Shown one piece after another: positions 22,744 through 33,372 of a stretch of 64,000 bases of DNA; position 1 is the stretch's first letter, and every line of letters starts with the position of its first letter. Under the pieces are notes generated by a model. That model did no database searches. It saw nothing but the letters and a program-made list of their open reading frames with translations, and had not been told where the DNA came from. The translations under genes were made by a program, and so were the position numbers. This stretch comes from Lineus longissimus. Lineage: Eukaryota; Nemertea; Pilidiophora; Heteronemertea; Lineidae. Where the stretch lies: positions 21,592,437 to 21,656,436 of the forward strand of contig NC_088313.1 of the NCBI RefSeq assembly GCF_910592395.1, in the 5' to 3' direction.

Positions 22744-25600
22744 GCTGCGCCCTCTATACCCTCCTGCTGGAGCCATATCAGATCTTGCATTTAGGGCTCA
22801 AACCCTTTGAATATTGAGGTGCATATGACATTCATTCTGTTTGTGTTTGTTTTGACCGTTTCTGGAGGGAATTCTGTGTTGATAAAAGCCTGTTTAATAC
22901 CTTACCTTTGAGGCTGCATGATTGTAGCTTGGCACTGGCAGGAGTAAGAGAATGTACTCGAGGACCTCAATACTGAATTCATTAATGGAGCCAAGGCGCG
23001 TGTGACCTTTTTTTACAAATACAGAGATTTAATGAATCAGAATCAGAAGCTGTTGTCCCTGCTGCTTGCAGAGTGCCAGTTTGCCATTGTTGTTGCTATT
23101 GGTTCAACAAACGTATCCAGATATGATAGCTGTGCTATATTGTGGATTATGGCCCCTTTATTTGTACAAAATATTTAGCAAATAACAAATTCAAAAGCAT
23201 GTACGTCATGTTGTGTTGTTTCAATAGTGTGGGCAAAGAAGAGAAACAGCCATATGGTTTTATGTATAGGTCACCCCTCGGCTGAACAGTGCACTTTATG
23301 CTGTTCATGGAGGAGAGGACCAGATTGAGACATGTCCCTGTCATGTCCTACAGAAAGTGGCGGTTCTGTAGGCAAGAGCTGTAGTTGGCAGGAACTGGGA
23401 GGCAACAACTGAGGTCCTTGTTGGGAATCTTTCTGCACTGGCTACCTCTGTCTGGCAGTTAGGTTGTGCACTGCCATCTGCTTTGAATATGAGCCAAGGC
23501 AGGATCTTGTTGAGGCAACAGATTGATTCCAAAGGCTGTCCTAACATTGACTATGGTGTGCGATTAGGCACAGTTCTAATATACTGAGATGATCCTTAAT
23601 CTTCTCTTTGATTTTCTGTGTGTTAACTATTTGGTATTTGAATCTATTCCTTTCCCCAGAAACGTTGGCTAAAACTTTTTTTCGAGCTCATACTCCTCGG
23701 TTAGCGTAGAGGAATTTAAACACACATGTTGACTGACGGTCAGTCGGTCGTTTATTTATACTTTTAATGTTAGAAAGTTTATAGTTTTGATACAAATGAT
23801 TGTTAAATTAGAAAGTACAGTGTAAGCTACTCATCATGTTTTCACTGAAAAGCTTGGACTGTCGACCAAGTTTGGGAACAGGTGTAACACCTATGTTGTG
23901 TCCTGAAATGAGCCCACTTGCTGATAAGCGCTTGGGTTTTAACTCTGATATCATAACGTTTTAGGAGATAAGACATTTTGCTATCGACCCTCTGCACTCA
24001 ACAACTTGATTGCAAGATGGTGAGGAGCTCCAAGCAATATGTCTTTCATAGCCAATCAGATTCTGAGAAACATTCGTCAAGTAAATGTCTGAAACTGCAA
24101 TTGAATCATTTCAATGTTGTCATTTTATTAAAATTGAATCCATGTCATGTACATTTCATATTGAACAATGACCATTCATCTAATAAAACATTTCATTTCT
24201 CACTTTCATCCTTGGCTTATTTTTTTGTTTTTTCAACTGTCATAAAGCTTCCTGTTCATTTGTGCTGCATCAATGGCCCAGTGAATAGGACTGAAATAAC
24301 CCAAATAGAGGTCCTATAAGGGGCCATCCATTTAGTATGTATGCACTGAAGAGGGGTCTAGGAATTTTCTGTACACCTGTACATTTTTTCCAAAATATCC
24401 GTACAGTGAGAGGGAGGGGGGGGGGGGCCTCAAAATCCTGTTTGATGCGTACATACGTAATGAATGGTCCCCATTATTCGACATTTAATTTGAGATGTTT
24501 TAGAATAGAAATTGACACCTCTGTCCTTATTATTGATTGTCTCACCCACACCGCTCGGGTGGAGCTAAAATATTGAATAAATGAAGGTTTTGGTCTACAT
24601 TTTGGCTCCACTGTGGCAGTAGTACCTCCAGTTCGGTAACTATAAGGTCTGTCCTTGTCTGTTGGTTCATATTTGAAACAATGCCAGAGGTATCTGAGAG
24701 CAGAATGACATCAGGAATGATTTCTCGCACTCGCAGTGGCTTTGGCTGCCTTGGGAGTGTATGATGTTTGCGGCTATTTATTTTTCCGCGACAGAAACAA
24801 CGAAAGCTTCGGAAATTACCGAACTCATCCGAAGTGACTACAGAAATGGCGCTGATCATTTCGACTCTTTCACCAGTCTCCTGCATTCACTCATTATAGA
24901 GACTGGTACTTGACGGCATTTCACTCGACATGAACTAGATAAGTGGGCGTCGGCTTCCGGTGTCTGGTCGCAGTTTTTCACCAAGATCGGCAACCTCGCA
25001 CATAGGAATACCTGTGTACTTGGTATTGACAGTGCAGCCACTGTATGCACGGCTCGCCTCGGGTAAATCAACGAGGCCTCCTCGCTCCGCGGCGGATATG
25101 GTCGAGGTTGCCTGGACTACTGATCATTTTCTCCTGATCAATAATGAAGTCTGCTGTGAATGCCTCCTGGTTGCTCATCTGCATGTTCTAACATCATAGT
25201 AATGGCCTAGTTCATGTCTTCATAGGCCTACTACTATGTTGAAACAGATAATCAAAGGTATGATTCCATCCCCCCATGTTCTAGACGTCACTTCTAAGTT
25301 CTAACCCGATTATCTGTAGTGTAGGCCTATTTCTCATTGCATGATGGTGATTGTTGGCCTAGACCTGCTGGCCATGCTGACGCTCATGTCATGATGTGAC
25401 ACTTGACACAGGCCAATCAATGTACATCATCGTCATTCGGGGATTAGGCCTAGGTACATGACGAAACCTGTGGTGTACGTGGGTAACCGGAAAAGCGCCG
25501 ACCGACCGACCGACCGACCGACTGACCTGCCAACCTACCGTCATATGCAGTATCCCTTTCGCTTCTCTATAGCACATGTATCTGTGTAGTGCCCAGCGCA
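22744..25600. other. SMC3 3' UTR and FEM1 upstream region
   Basis: No conserved coding sequence was recognised. AATAAA-type signals occur near 24180 and 24573, but the real SMC3 polyadenylation site cannot be chosen by eye. A MITE-like element sits at 24320-24472. From about 25020 to 25110 the sequence is CpG-rich, consistent with promoter DNA for the FEM1-like gene. A 114-residue minus-strand frame (24542-24886) has no recognised family. Confidence 0.5.
24320..24472. mobile_element. Short foldback MITE-like element
   Basis: The ends are inverted repeats. The left begins GGGGCCATCCATTTAGTATG and the right, read from its end, begins GGGGACCATTCATTACGTAT, followed in both by GTACGCA-like sequence. 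The interior holds a long G run (about 24415-24428). At 153 bp it is a non-autonomous DNA-transposon relic. No confident target duplication was seen. Confidence 0.65.
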
Positions 25601-26003
25601 ATGGACGTGATGGAGTCCGACGTGTCTGACAGCAGCATCTCCAGTCAATTATACCGGGAAAACGAGCCCACGCGGTAAGGAACTGATAACGATACTCTAA
25701 AGATATGCTTTGTCTACATGGTCAGTGAATATAAAAACATAATTTGGGCCTAATCTATGCACTGTCGTTTTTCTACTCGAGTGTCTCGACCGATGCAATG
25801 CATGAACTGCAACGCGCAACATGCATTTGTTGTCATTTGACCAGCGCACGTGCGCTTGTTTACAATTTCATTTCACAGGATTGGATATATCACATTGACT
25901 TATGAGACCTGTGACTCAACTACGAAACTCCTTGGGTTGGTAGGTCGGTCAGTCGGTCGGTCGGTCGGTCGGTCAGTCGGCGTTTTTCCGGTTACCGTGT
26001 ACG
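25473..26003. repeat. Inverted repeat enclosing FEM1-like exon 1
   Basis: Arms at about 25473-25540 and 25935-26003 are reverse complements over roughly 65-70 bp: GGTAACCGGAAAA, then a (CGAC)n run, then GACTGACC and CAACC. The 394 bp between them contain the small first exon of the FEM1-like gene. It is either a transposon with terminal repeats or an old inverted duplication. Confidence 0.8.
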
Positions 26004-28412
26004 TGTATACTATAGATCCATGCACTTGATTGGGAACAACATTTACATAAGGTGGTGTTCAAGTGTTGATCGTCGTCACGTCACCATGCATTTTTACATT
26101 AGTGTAACGTGACGTGACGCGAAGTCTTCGTAAACGTTGTTCCCAATCAACTGCATCGATCTATAGATGTACAGTGCAGTCCAGCTCATATAATCGACAC
26201 CTCTATAGGCCCCCGGCCCCTGCATCCTGTTGGCTCAGTATCATTAATTGTATGACAGGCTACGGTCAACATCAATCGAATCATCAAAGTTGCTCTTTAT
26301 GACTGCTGGGTCATTGGCTCGAATATTCATTAAATTTGACTTGGAGTTTATTTGAAAAATTTGCCAAAGCCATCAGAATAAGTAGGAAGAAATTCAGTGG
26401 TTGCAAATCTCCTTCTTTTTTATTTTCAACTTTCCTGTTGAGCTGTGTAGCCTTTACCCATCTTTTTGTGTTGACTTTCAGGTTGTGCCTCTGACTGCAG
26501 CATGTCCCTGACTGAGCTAAATGCCTGTCTCAAGGATGTCTGGACCTGTACTGAGCACAACAATCTGGCCAGAGCAAAGACCAGGCTGAAACCACTCGAC
26601 AAGGAGACCAAGAAAAAGATCATGACATTGAAAATAGCTGAGAAAACACCATTATTCCTTGCATGTTGGAAGGGGTTTGTGCACTTTGTGAATTACTTCT
26701 TGGACGAGTGTGGTGCAGACATTGAACAGAAAGGTATCTTTGAAGTTTCAGAAGATCAGTCGAGACATTTAGTCACCCCGTTATGGTGTGCTGCTGTGGC
26801 CAATAAGCTGGATGTTGTCAAGACATTGGTTATTCATGGAGCGAATGTGAATGGAGAGTCGGACACTAAGTCTACTCCTGTTAGATCAGCTTGTTTCATG
26901 ACCAACATTGATGTGGTGAAGTATCTTGTGAAACAAGGTGCTGACATTCATAAACCTAATATCAATGGTGGCACTTGTTTGATCAATTCAGTCCAGAGTG
27001 TGACATTGTGTCAGTTCCTGGTTGACAACGGAGCAGATGTAAATGCCCAGGACAACTCTGGTAACTTAGCCTTGCACTATGCAATACGGGAGGGCAGGAT
27101 TGACTCGGTCAGATTGCTGGTGAAGTGTGGCTCAAATGTTTTGATCAAGAATGAACTGGGAGACGATGCACTGCAGACTGCAAGTCTCCGAGGGTTTGAC
27201 ACCATTGTATACTACTTGTTGGAGGCATCGAAGCTCAGTGAGCAGAGGATCATTGATGCTTATGAGCTGATGGGGGCAAACTATGTAGATGAGAAACACG
27301 ACATACCACAAGGTATACAGTTCTGGAAAAAGTCTTTAGAGATGCGACAAGAATTGTCTGAATTGGTTGAAGGAAAGCCTTATCCTAAAGACAACAACCA
27401 GGCTTATGAAAATGAAACAGAATTCAAAAATGTGAAAGATCTTGAAAAGATCATTTCATGTCCTGATGCTATTTATATGCAAGCATTGTTGATTAGAGAG
27501 CGTATTCTTGGTCCGAAACACAAGGACACCACGTTTGGATTGATGTATCGAGGTGCAGTCTACGCAGACACACACCGATATCAGCGCTGTATCGACATCT
27601 GGTCTTACGCTCTCCATTTACGACATGTGAACTTTGAGGCGCTCAATCATGAGACTATTTTCATCAACCTGCTCTCAATCACCAAGTTGTTCTGGGAGAT
27701 ATGGACAGAACAGCAGGATCATTCATCGGAGGAGGAACGTTTAAAGTTTGATGATGTCTGCCGTGTGATAGAAATATGTGTGGATCAGATTGAGAATAGT
27801 ATAGAGATACCAGTAGATCAATCGGACATTAAAAAACTCCGTCACAAGGAATATTTCCACACTGTGTTACTCCTCAGTTTACACTTGCTCAACTTGATGT
27901 GTTACATGGAGCTTGAGGAAGAAAACTCCTTCAAGTTCCGTAAGTTAGTGCACAAGTTAATCGTTCTCAATCCTCTGGGACAACGAGGAGAACATCTGCT
28001 GCATTTGGCAACTGATTATAGGTCTTCAAGTGTTGACAACGAGGAATGTTCACGTCTACCAAATGTCAAGTTAGTACAGCTGCTTATCAACTGTGGCGCA
28101 GATGTGAACTGTGTTGACAGTCGTCGCAATACGCCACTGCATGTCCTTGGTCAAAGCTTGAAGCAGGACCGCAGCAGCTCTTGTCCATATGATAAGATAG
28201 CTGATTTGTTAGTGTTGCATGGAGCTCATGTTGATGCTTGCAACACTTTAGGGGAGGTGGCATATCAGGTGATGGTAAATAAGAACAAGATGATCGTACC
28301 ATTTGATCATATTACTCTCAAGTGTCTGGCATCCAAGGTTATTCGTAAGCATGCATTGAAGTATGAGGGTGAGGTCCCCGAATCACTCAAACCATTCATT
28401 GAAATGCATTGA
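25601..28412 (+). CDS. FEM1-like ankyrin-repeat ubiquitin-ligase receptor
   Basis: FEM1 proteins are substrate receptors of CUL2 ubiquitin ligases that read C-terminal degrons. The main exon carries one open frame from ATG 26502 to TGA 28412, 636 residues, near the usual 617-669. Ankyrin repeats are visible at about residues 45-245 (TPLFLACWKG, TPLWCAAVANKLDVVKTL, TPVRSACF, HYAIREGRIDSVRLL). A helical middle section has MRQELSE and IRERILGPKHKDTTFGLMYRG, typical of FEM1. C-terminal ankyrins (LLINCGADVNCVD, TPLHVLG) follow, then LKCLASKVIRKHAL with a terminus close to FEM1 tails. A small upstream exon, 25601-25674, begins ATG. Joined to the acceptor at 26500 it adds 25 in-frame residues (MDVMESDVSDSSISSQLYRE...); joined to the stronger acceptor at 26481 it meets a stop and is 5' UTR. 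The ankyrin region is divergent, so A/B/C orthology is not assigned. Confidence 0.88.
26010..26166. mobile_element. Hairpin MITE-like element in FEM1 intron
   Basis: Arms 26010-26048 and 26129-26166 are reverse complements with about 33 of 38 matches. Both contain TTGATTGGGAACAAC and end CTATAGATC. A second inner inverted pair (CGTCACGTCAC and GTGACGTGACG) makes nearly the whole 157 bp foldable. It is non-coding. Confidence 0.75.
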
Positions 28413-28540
28413 AGGATGAGCTGAGGTCCCCAAGTCACACAGACTATGTCTTGAAGTATGAGGGTAAGGTCCCTGAGTTACACAGACTTATGTATTCAAG
28501 TTTTAGGGTGAGGTCCCCAAGTCAAGCATATTCATGTACA
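28413..28540 (+). repeat. Copies of the FEM1 3' coding end in the 3' UTR
   Basis: The last coding stretch (TTGAAGTATGAGGGTGAGGT, then CCCCGAATCAC) recurs just after the stop, as at 28412-28450, 28452-28487 and 28500-28525, with GAGGTCCCCAAGTCA-type cores. The frames are not retained. It is a local tandem duplication of the gene's 3' end. Confidence 0.75.
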
Positions 28541-28934
28541 CATCGATACTGTGTTATCGACAGAAAGAACTTCTATGATATTTCGGGTGACTGGTTCCCC
28601 TCCATGTTGGCCTTGGTTGGGGAACATAATGATGATGTGAATAAATTCCAGTGTTTGAAATAAGTGTTTTCTCTTAATTCCTACCCAATTAGACTTCAAG
28701 CCGTAGGCCAAATTACAAAAGAAGTCGCATTCAATACCTCCTGAGATCTTTTCCTTTGAGGGAGTCAATGCACCAAACTGCAAAGGACCTGTGTCACAAT
28801 GAATACCTATTGAGGTCTTTGGCTTTGAGGGAGTGAGTGATCATCCCGAGGTCTTTGTTTTGCAGTCACCCAGACTTGTAATAGTGACTAAACATTTGCA
28901 AAACATATCTTGCCTGGTCGGGATACTTTCAGAC

Positions 28935-29757
28935 AGGCCAGGTGCCTCACATTGTCTCTGTGGCAGCAAGGCTGGCTGTGAACTGTCTTCTCTGTGGTCA
29001 CATCGAGGTGCCTCACATTGTCTCTGTGGCAGCAAGGCTGGCTGTGAACTGTTCTCTGTGGTCACATCGAGGTGCCTCACATTGTCTCTGTGGCAGCAAG
29101 GCTGGCTGTGAACTGTTCTCTGTGGTCACATCGAGGTGCCTCACATTGTCTCTGTGGCAGCAAGGCTGGCTGTGAACTGTTCTCTGTGGTCACATCGAGG
29201 TGCCTCACATTGTCTCTGTGGCAGCAAGGCTGGCTGTGAACTGTCTTCTCTGTGGTCACATCGAGGTGCCTCACATTGTCTCTGTGGCAGCAAGGCTGGC
29301 TGTGAACTGTCTTCTCTGTGGTCACATCGAGGTGCCTCGCATTGTCTCTGTGGCAGCAAGGCTGGCTGTGAACTGTTCTCTGTGGTCACATCGAGGTGCC
29401 TCGCATTGTCTCTGTGGCAGCAAGGCTGGCTGTGAACTGTTCTCTGTGGTCACATCGAGGTGCCTCACATTGTCTCTGTTGCAGCAAGGCTGGCTGTGAA
29501 CTGTCTTCTCTGTGGTCACATCGAGGTGCCTCGCATTGTCTCTGTGGCAGCAAGGCTGGCTGTGAACTGTCTTTTCTGTGGTCACATCGAGGTGCCTCAC
29601 ATTGTCTCTGTGGCAGCGAGGCTGGCTGTGAACTGTTCTCTGTGGTCACATCGAGGTGCCTCGCATTGTCTCTGTGGCAGCAAGGCTGGCTGTGAACTGT
29701 CTTCTCTGTGGTCACATCGAGGTGCCTCACATTGTCTCTGTGGCAGCATGGCTGGCA
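28935..29757. repeat. 64/66-bp minisatellite, about 13 copies
   Basis: The unit contains GTGCCTCACATTGTCTCTGT, GGCAGCAAGGCTGGCTGTGA and GTGGTCACATCGAG. Two length classes differ by CTGTTCTCTG versus CTGTCTTCTCTG. Every frame on both strands is locally open, giving many spurious frames of 60-150 residues. It lies downstream of the FEM1-like gene. Confidence 0.92.
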
Positions 29758-32700
29758 ACTCGGCCTCGGCCCGGACCAACTCAGCCTCGGCCCGGACCAA
29801 CTCGGCCTGGGTAAAAAACCAACTCGGCCTGGGTTATACATTTTTGTTTTTTTTGGTTTAATTTCTTCTTATATGTGAATATCAGTTGCACTCGTTTAGT
29901 TGGTATACCATAGTCTACCTTTCCTGTAAATTTGAAGATAATTCATTGGGCGATACAGGAGAAAATTGAAAGTTTTTCTGCTGATTTCAGAAGGGCCGGG
30001 CCGAGTTCGCTGGGGAACGACCTCTCCTATGCAATTCACGACCAAAATATAGACTAGACATGAGGAGCACTGGAGGTACCTGGAGTGGGCAGGCATAAAA
30101 ACTTAGCATGCTTAGTGCTGATGTCATATTAAACTGCCGACATATTTTATCGGCAATTATAGAAAGACATTAAGATACAAGTGACATAAATACAAGTCAT
30201 ACTTGTAAACACGACTTTCCTTTCATATTAAGTTCTTATCTGACATCTATAAATCAAAACCTGGTCGTGTAATTCATACTCCCAGTCACTGGAGTGAAGA
30301 CTGAAGACCTGCCACCTCAGTTCCAACTATAGCCGCAGACGATGAATTCATTTCACATTTCAAACCTTTCTTTCTTATTTGCATGTCATATTCTTATCCT
30401 CCGCTAATAGCTGTAATTAGCTGAGCTGGTAGGGGGGGGGGGGGGGGTATTCAAATCCTGCATCCACCCACAGATACACAACAGGGGAGCTAGGGAGGAA
30501 GGACTTTCGTTTAAACTGACCAGAACCAGGTATAATTGTCCTAAATGTCTGGTCCAGAGTAGTCTCTCTATGTAATTAAGGGTGACTTTGCTATCCTGCT
30601 CTCCTCAATCAGATGGACAGCTACACAAAACTAGAATCCTGGAGAAAAGACGACCTGGATCATGTCACATCTAGTCAGGACAAGGTACTGATTACATGGC
30701 ACTTCAATCTTGTAGAGACATGTTACACCCTGTAATGGAACACGACAGACTCTGTCGTGGGAGGGCACATCCAGGGAAGACCAGTGTCAGACCCTGAAGA
30801 AATAATTGTGTACCCGTGGAAAGACCGAGGGATTCCTTAGACGCGACGTCAAAGTCGGAGAAAGACGCCACTTGATCTTCGCCTCAGATGACCAACTCGG
30901 CCTACTCAAGAACGCGAAGACTTGGTACGCCGATGCGACATTCAAAGTTGTCAAGTCTCCATTTACGCTGCTCTTCAGCATCCTTCTTCTTCAGTTCTAC
31001 ATCACGCCTTTCTTGATTCTTTCTTTGTAGATTTGACAACCCTGGAAGGCACATCTACTTTGAAACTAGTAATTTCCCGCAAATGCAGTGAATATTATTG
31101 TACATGTGGAGTTTATCTATGAATTTCAACAAATCTTTTAAATTGCAAAAGTCCCAGCTTAGACAGAGGGAGGGAAACGACTTCGATTTGGAGCGAAACG
31201 ACTGGGGGCGAATAGGTTAGGGAGCGAAACGACCTCATACCAGTTTTATGAGGTCACGTGATACGTTGCAGAAAATGGTTGCCTAGCTCTATTCTTGTCA
31301 TGTTGTTGGGACAGTAGTGCTAGTTTCAGGCACAGTTTCTCTCCTTTCTTCTCTTTGATCAAACACTTTGAACAAATGATGATCAAGACGCATGTGTAAA
31401 TAAGTAAGTGATCTTTAGATTAAGTGATAGCGCTGCTTTTAATTGCTCATCAATACCAGTGAAAAGTCAAAGTGAGTAAGGGGGAAGTTAGAAGTACCCC
31501 TCACTGGCCTCAGGCCCTCCTGACTTGAGTCCTGGCTCCTCCCTTCATCATATAGCCTAGGCCCTCACACCAGGCGGAGGAAGCCACTGAAGGCCACAAC
31601 AAACAAGCAGCAAACAAAAGACTGAACGGCGCATGGTCGCACACCACATGATGGCACATGATCTGTTCGCTGTGTCTATTAGGGCCAGCAATGCCTCCCT
31701 TCGCTTGGAGTAGGCCTAAAAGGGTCCATGACATTCTATGTTCTACTAAAGCCCAGCTCCATTCTCCAAAGCAGCTATAATATTCAAGCTTATTATCTCT
31801 GCCAGTATCTTCTTCCATTGCATGTATTGCATCTATATATAGGCCTATATATATAATTATAATGTACACCAATGTGAATGTACGCTGCGAGAACGCAGTT
31901 TCATGGATGAGGTAATTCACCACATTCAGATTGCAATGTCGGCCAATTCAATTCAAGCAGTGGACGGAACGACGTTGATATAAATAGTTCTGGTCATGCG
32001 CAAGGAGGTTGGCCCACCTCATGTACACTCCTCAGTGCGGTAGACATACCCCCTCCCTTTACTAGCTGACATAGCCGTGGCTACCATTGCCATCCATGCC
32101 ATGCTGCATGCTGGCTGTGGCTGAACCATCCCAAATCGGCCCCATGTCCTAACATACATGACATAGTCATAAGGCTCCCTTTACTGCTGGTGTACCAAAA
32201 TGATCTATGATGCCATCCATATGCAGTGCTGGCTGTGGCTACACCATCATAAATTGGCCCCGTGTCTCAACATGAGGGTCCCTTTACTACTGGTGTGTGT
32301 TTTCACATCATGGTTGACATAGCCCAAAATTAACCTTTGATGTCATACATGTATCGTATGTCGCAGAGGTTAATGATTACAATTGATTGAAATATTCTTG
32401 AACCAGAGTGCGGACACTTTGCATGTTGTCTACAGAATAGCAGATTGCCTTGTTTCATCACTTGGGTTTCGGCCACTAGGGTATATGAAACTGTGTGGAA
32501 CAAACTAGTTTCGTTGACCAGGCTTTGTATGTTTCTCTTCTTTTAACTGTTTTTCAGGTTGTGTGACGGTGATGTTGCAAGCCCCTAATGTGGTGTTAAT
32601 AATGAAACAGCATGGAGACCGACTGTAGAACACCATGATGATGTGTCAAAGTCGTAACACAAATAGTGGCTGTTTAGCACTGCACACGGTGTGTGGAACT

Positions 32701-33372
32701 TGATTATCTTTGCAGCTGATATTTTGTGGGGCTCATTAAATAATTGAGCTTGTTTACCACACAGCTTGTACTTGTATTGTGTGGGTGCTGGAATTGTGTG
32801 GCATGTATACATTGTGCGCAGCTGTTGAGAGATGACACAAGTGACTCTCTGCCAGTAGTGACAGCTGTAACACACTCAGCTGACCACCATTATCAATTCT
32901 TGAACACTTGTCAGCTTTCTATTGATTCAGTACTTGAGTTGAAACTTGATGGCTCTGGTTCCACATTTGAACATGCCATTGATTATCTTGGTTGTGCATG
33001 GGATTAGCTGACAGCCTTGACAACTGATAGCACCTCAAGTTTTATGTAACTTAGTGATAAGCTAAGTAAATGTTCATTGCGCTAGAGGGGGATATGAACT
33101 CAGTGTATGTTTTATCATCAGAGAACAGCATGATAACACATGTTACTAGTTGACTTAAAAGTCTTCTGTGAACAAGGGCTCGGAGAGTTCCAAACTGCTG
33201 CAGAGTCTTATTGAGTGGAGAGGCCAATCAGTAGCTGCTGATATTCTTTTATTAGTGCTGATATTTTCGGGATAACTCCCTGGAGTTAGTGGATAGTACG
33301 AGTTGACACTTATCACATGGTACGTGGAAACTTGTCCTGCCTTGGACGTGTACAGTTGGTGCTCCGCGAGCT
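29758..33372. other. FEM1-MGAT2 intergenic region
   Basis: It opens with short repeats of CTCGGCCCGGACCAA and CAACTCGGCCTGGG (29758-29835). A G run of about 19 lies near 30431. A transposase fragment sits at 30806-30988. Clustered GCGAAACGAC motifs lie around 31160-31230. About 32045-32300 holds roughly three diverged copies of a ~125-bp unit with CTCCCTTTACT and GCTGGCTGTGGCT. The MGAT2 promoter and any non-coding exons should be in the last kilobase; none is assigned. Confidence 0.55.
30806..30988 (+). pseudogene. MULE-type transposase fragment
   Basis: A 60-residue segment contains RRHLIFASDDQLGLLKNAKT followed by WYADATFKVVKSPF. This resembles the start of the MULE (Mutator-like) transposase domain, where an aromatic, D, x, T, F/K pattern is typical. 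The frame runs into unrelated sequence downstream and no catalytic domain remainder is present, so it is a dead fragment. The similarity is recalled, not searched. Confidence 0.55.

Noticed and set aside
24542-24886. 114-residue minus-strand frame upstream of FEM1
   Set aside because: No recognised motif, homology or splice context; kept only as an unassigned open frame.
28833-29861. Many cysteine/histidine-rich repeat frames on both strands
   Set aside because: They are produced by the 64/66-bp minisatellite; no start context, splice pattern or family match.
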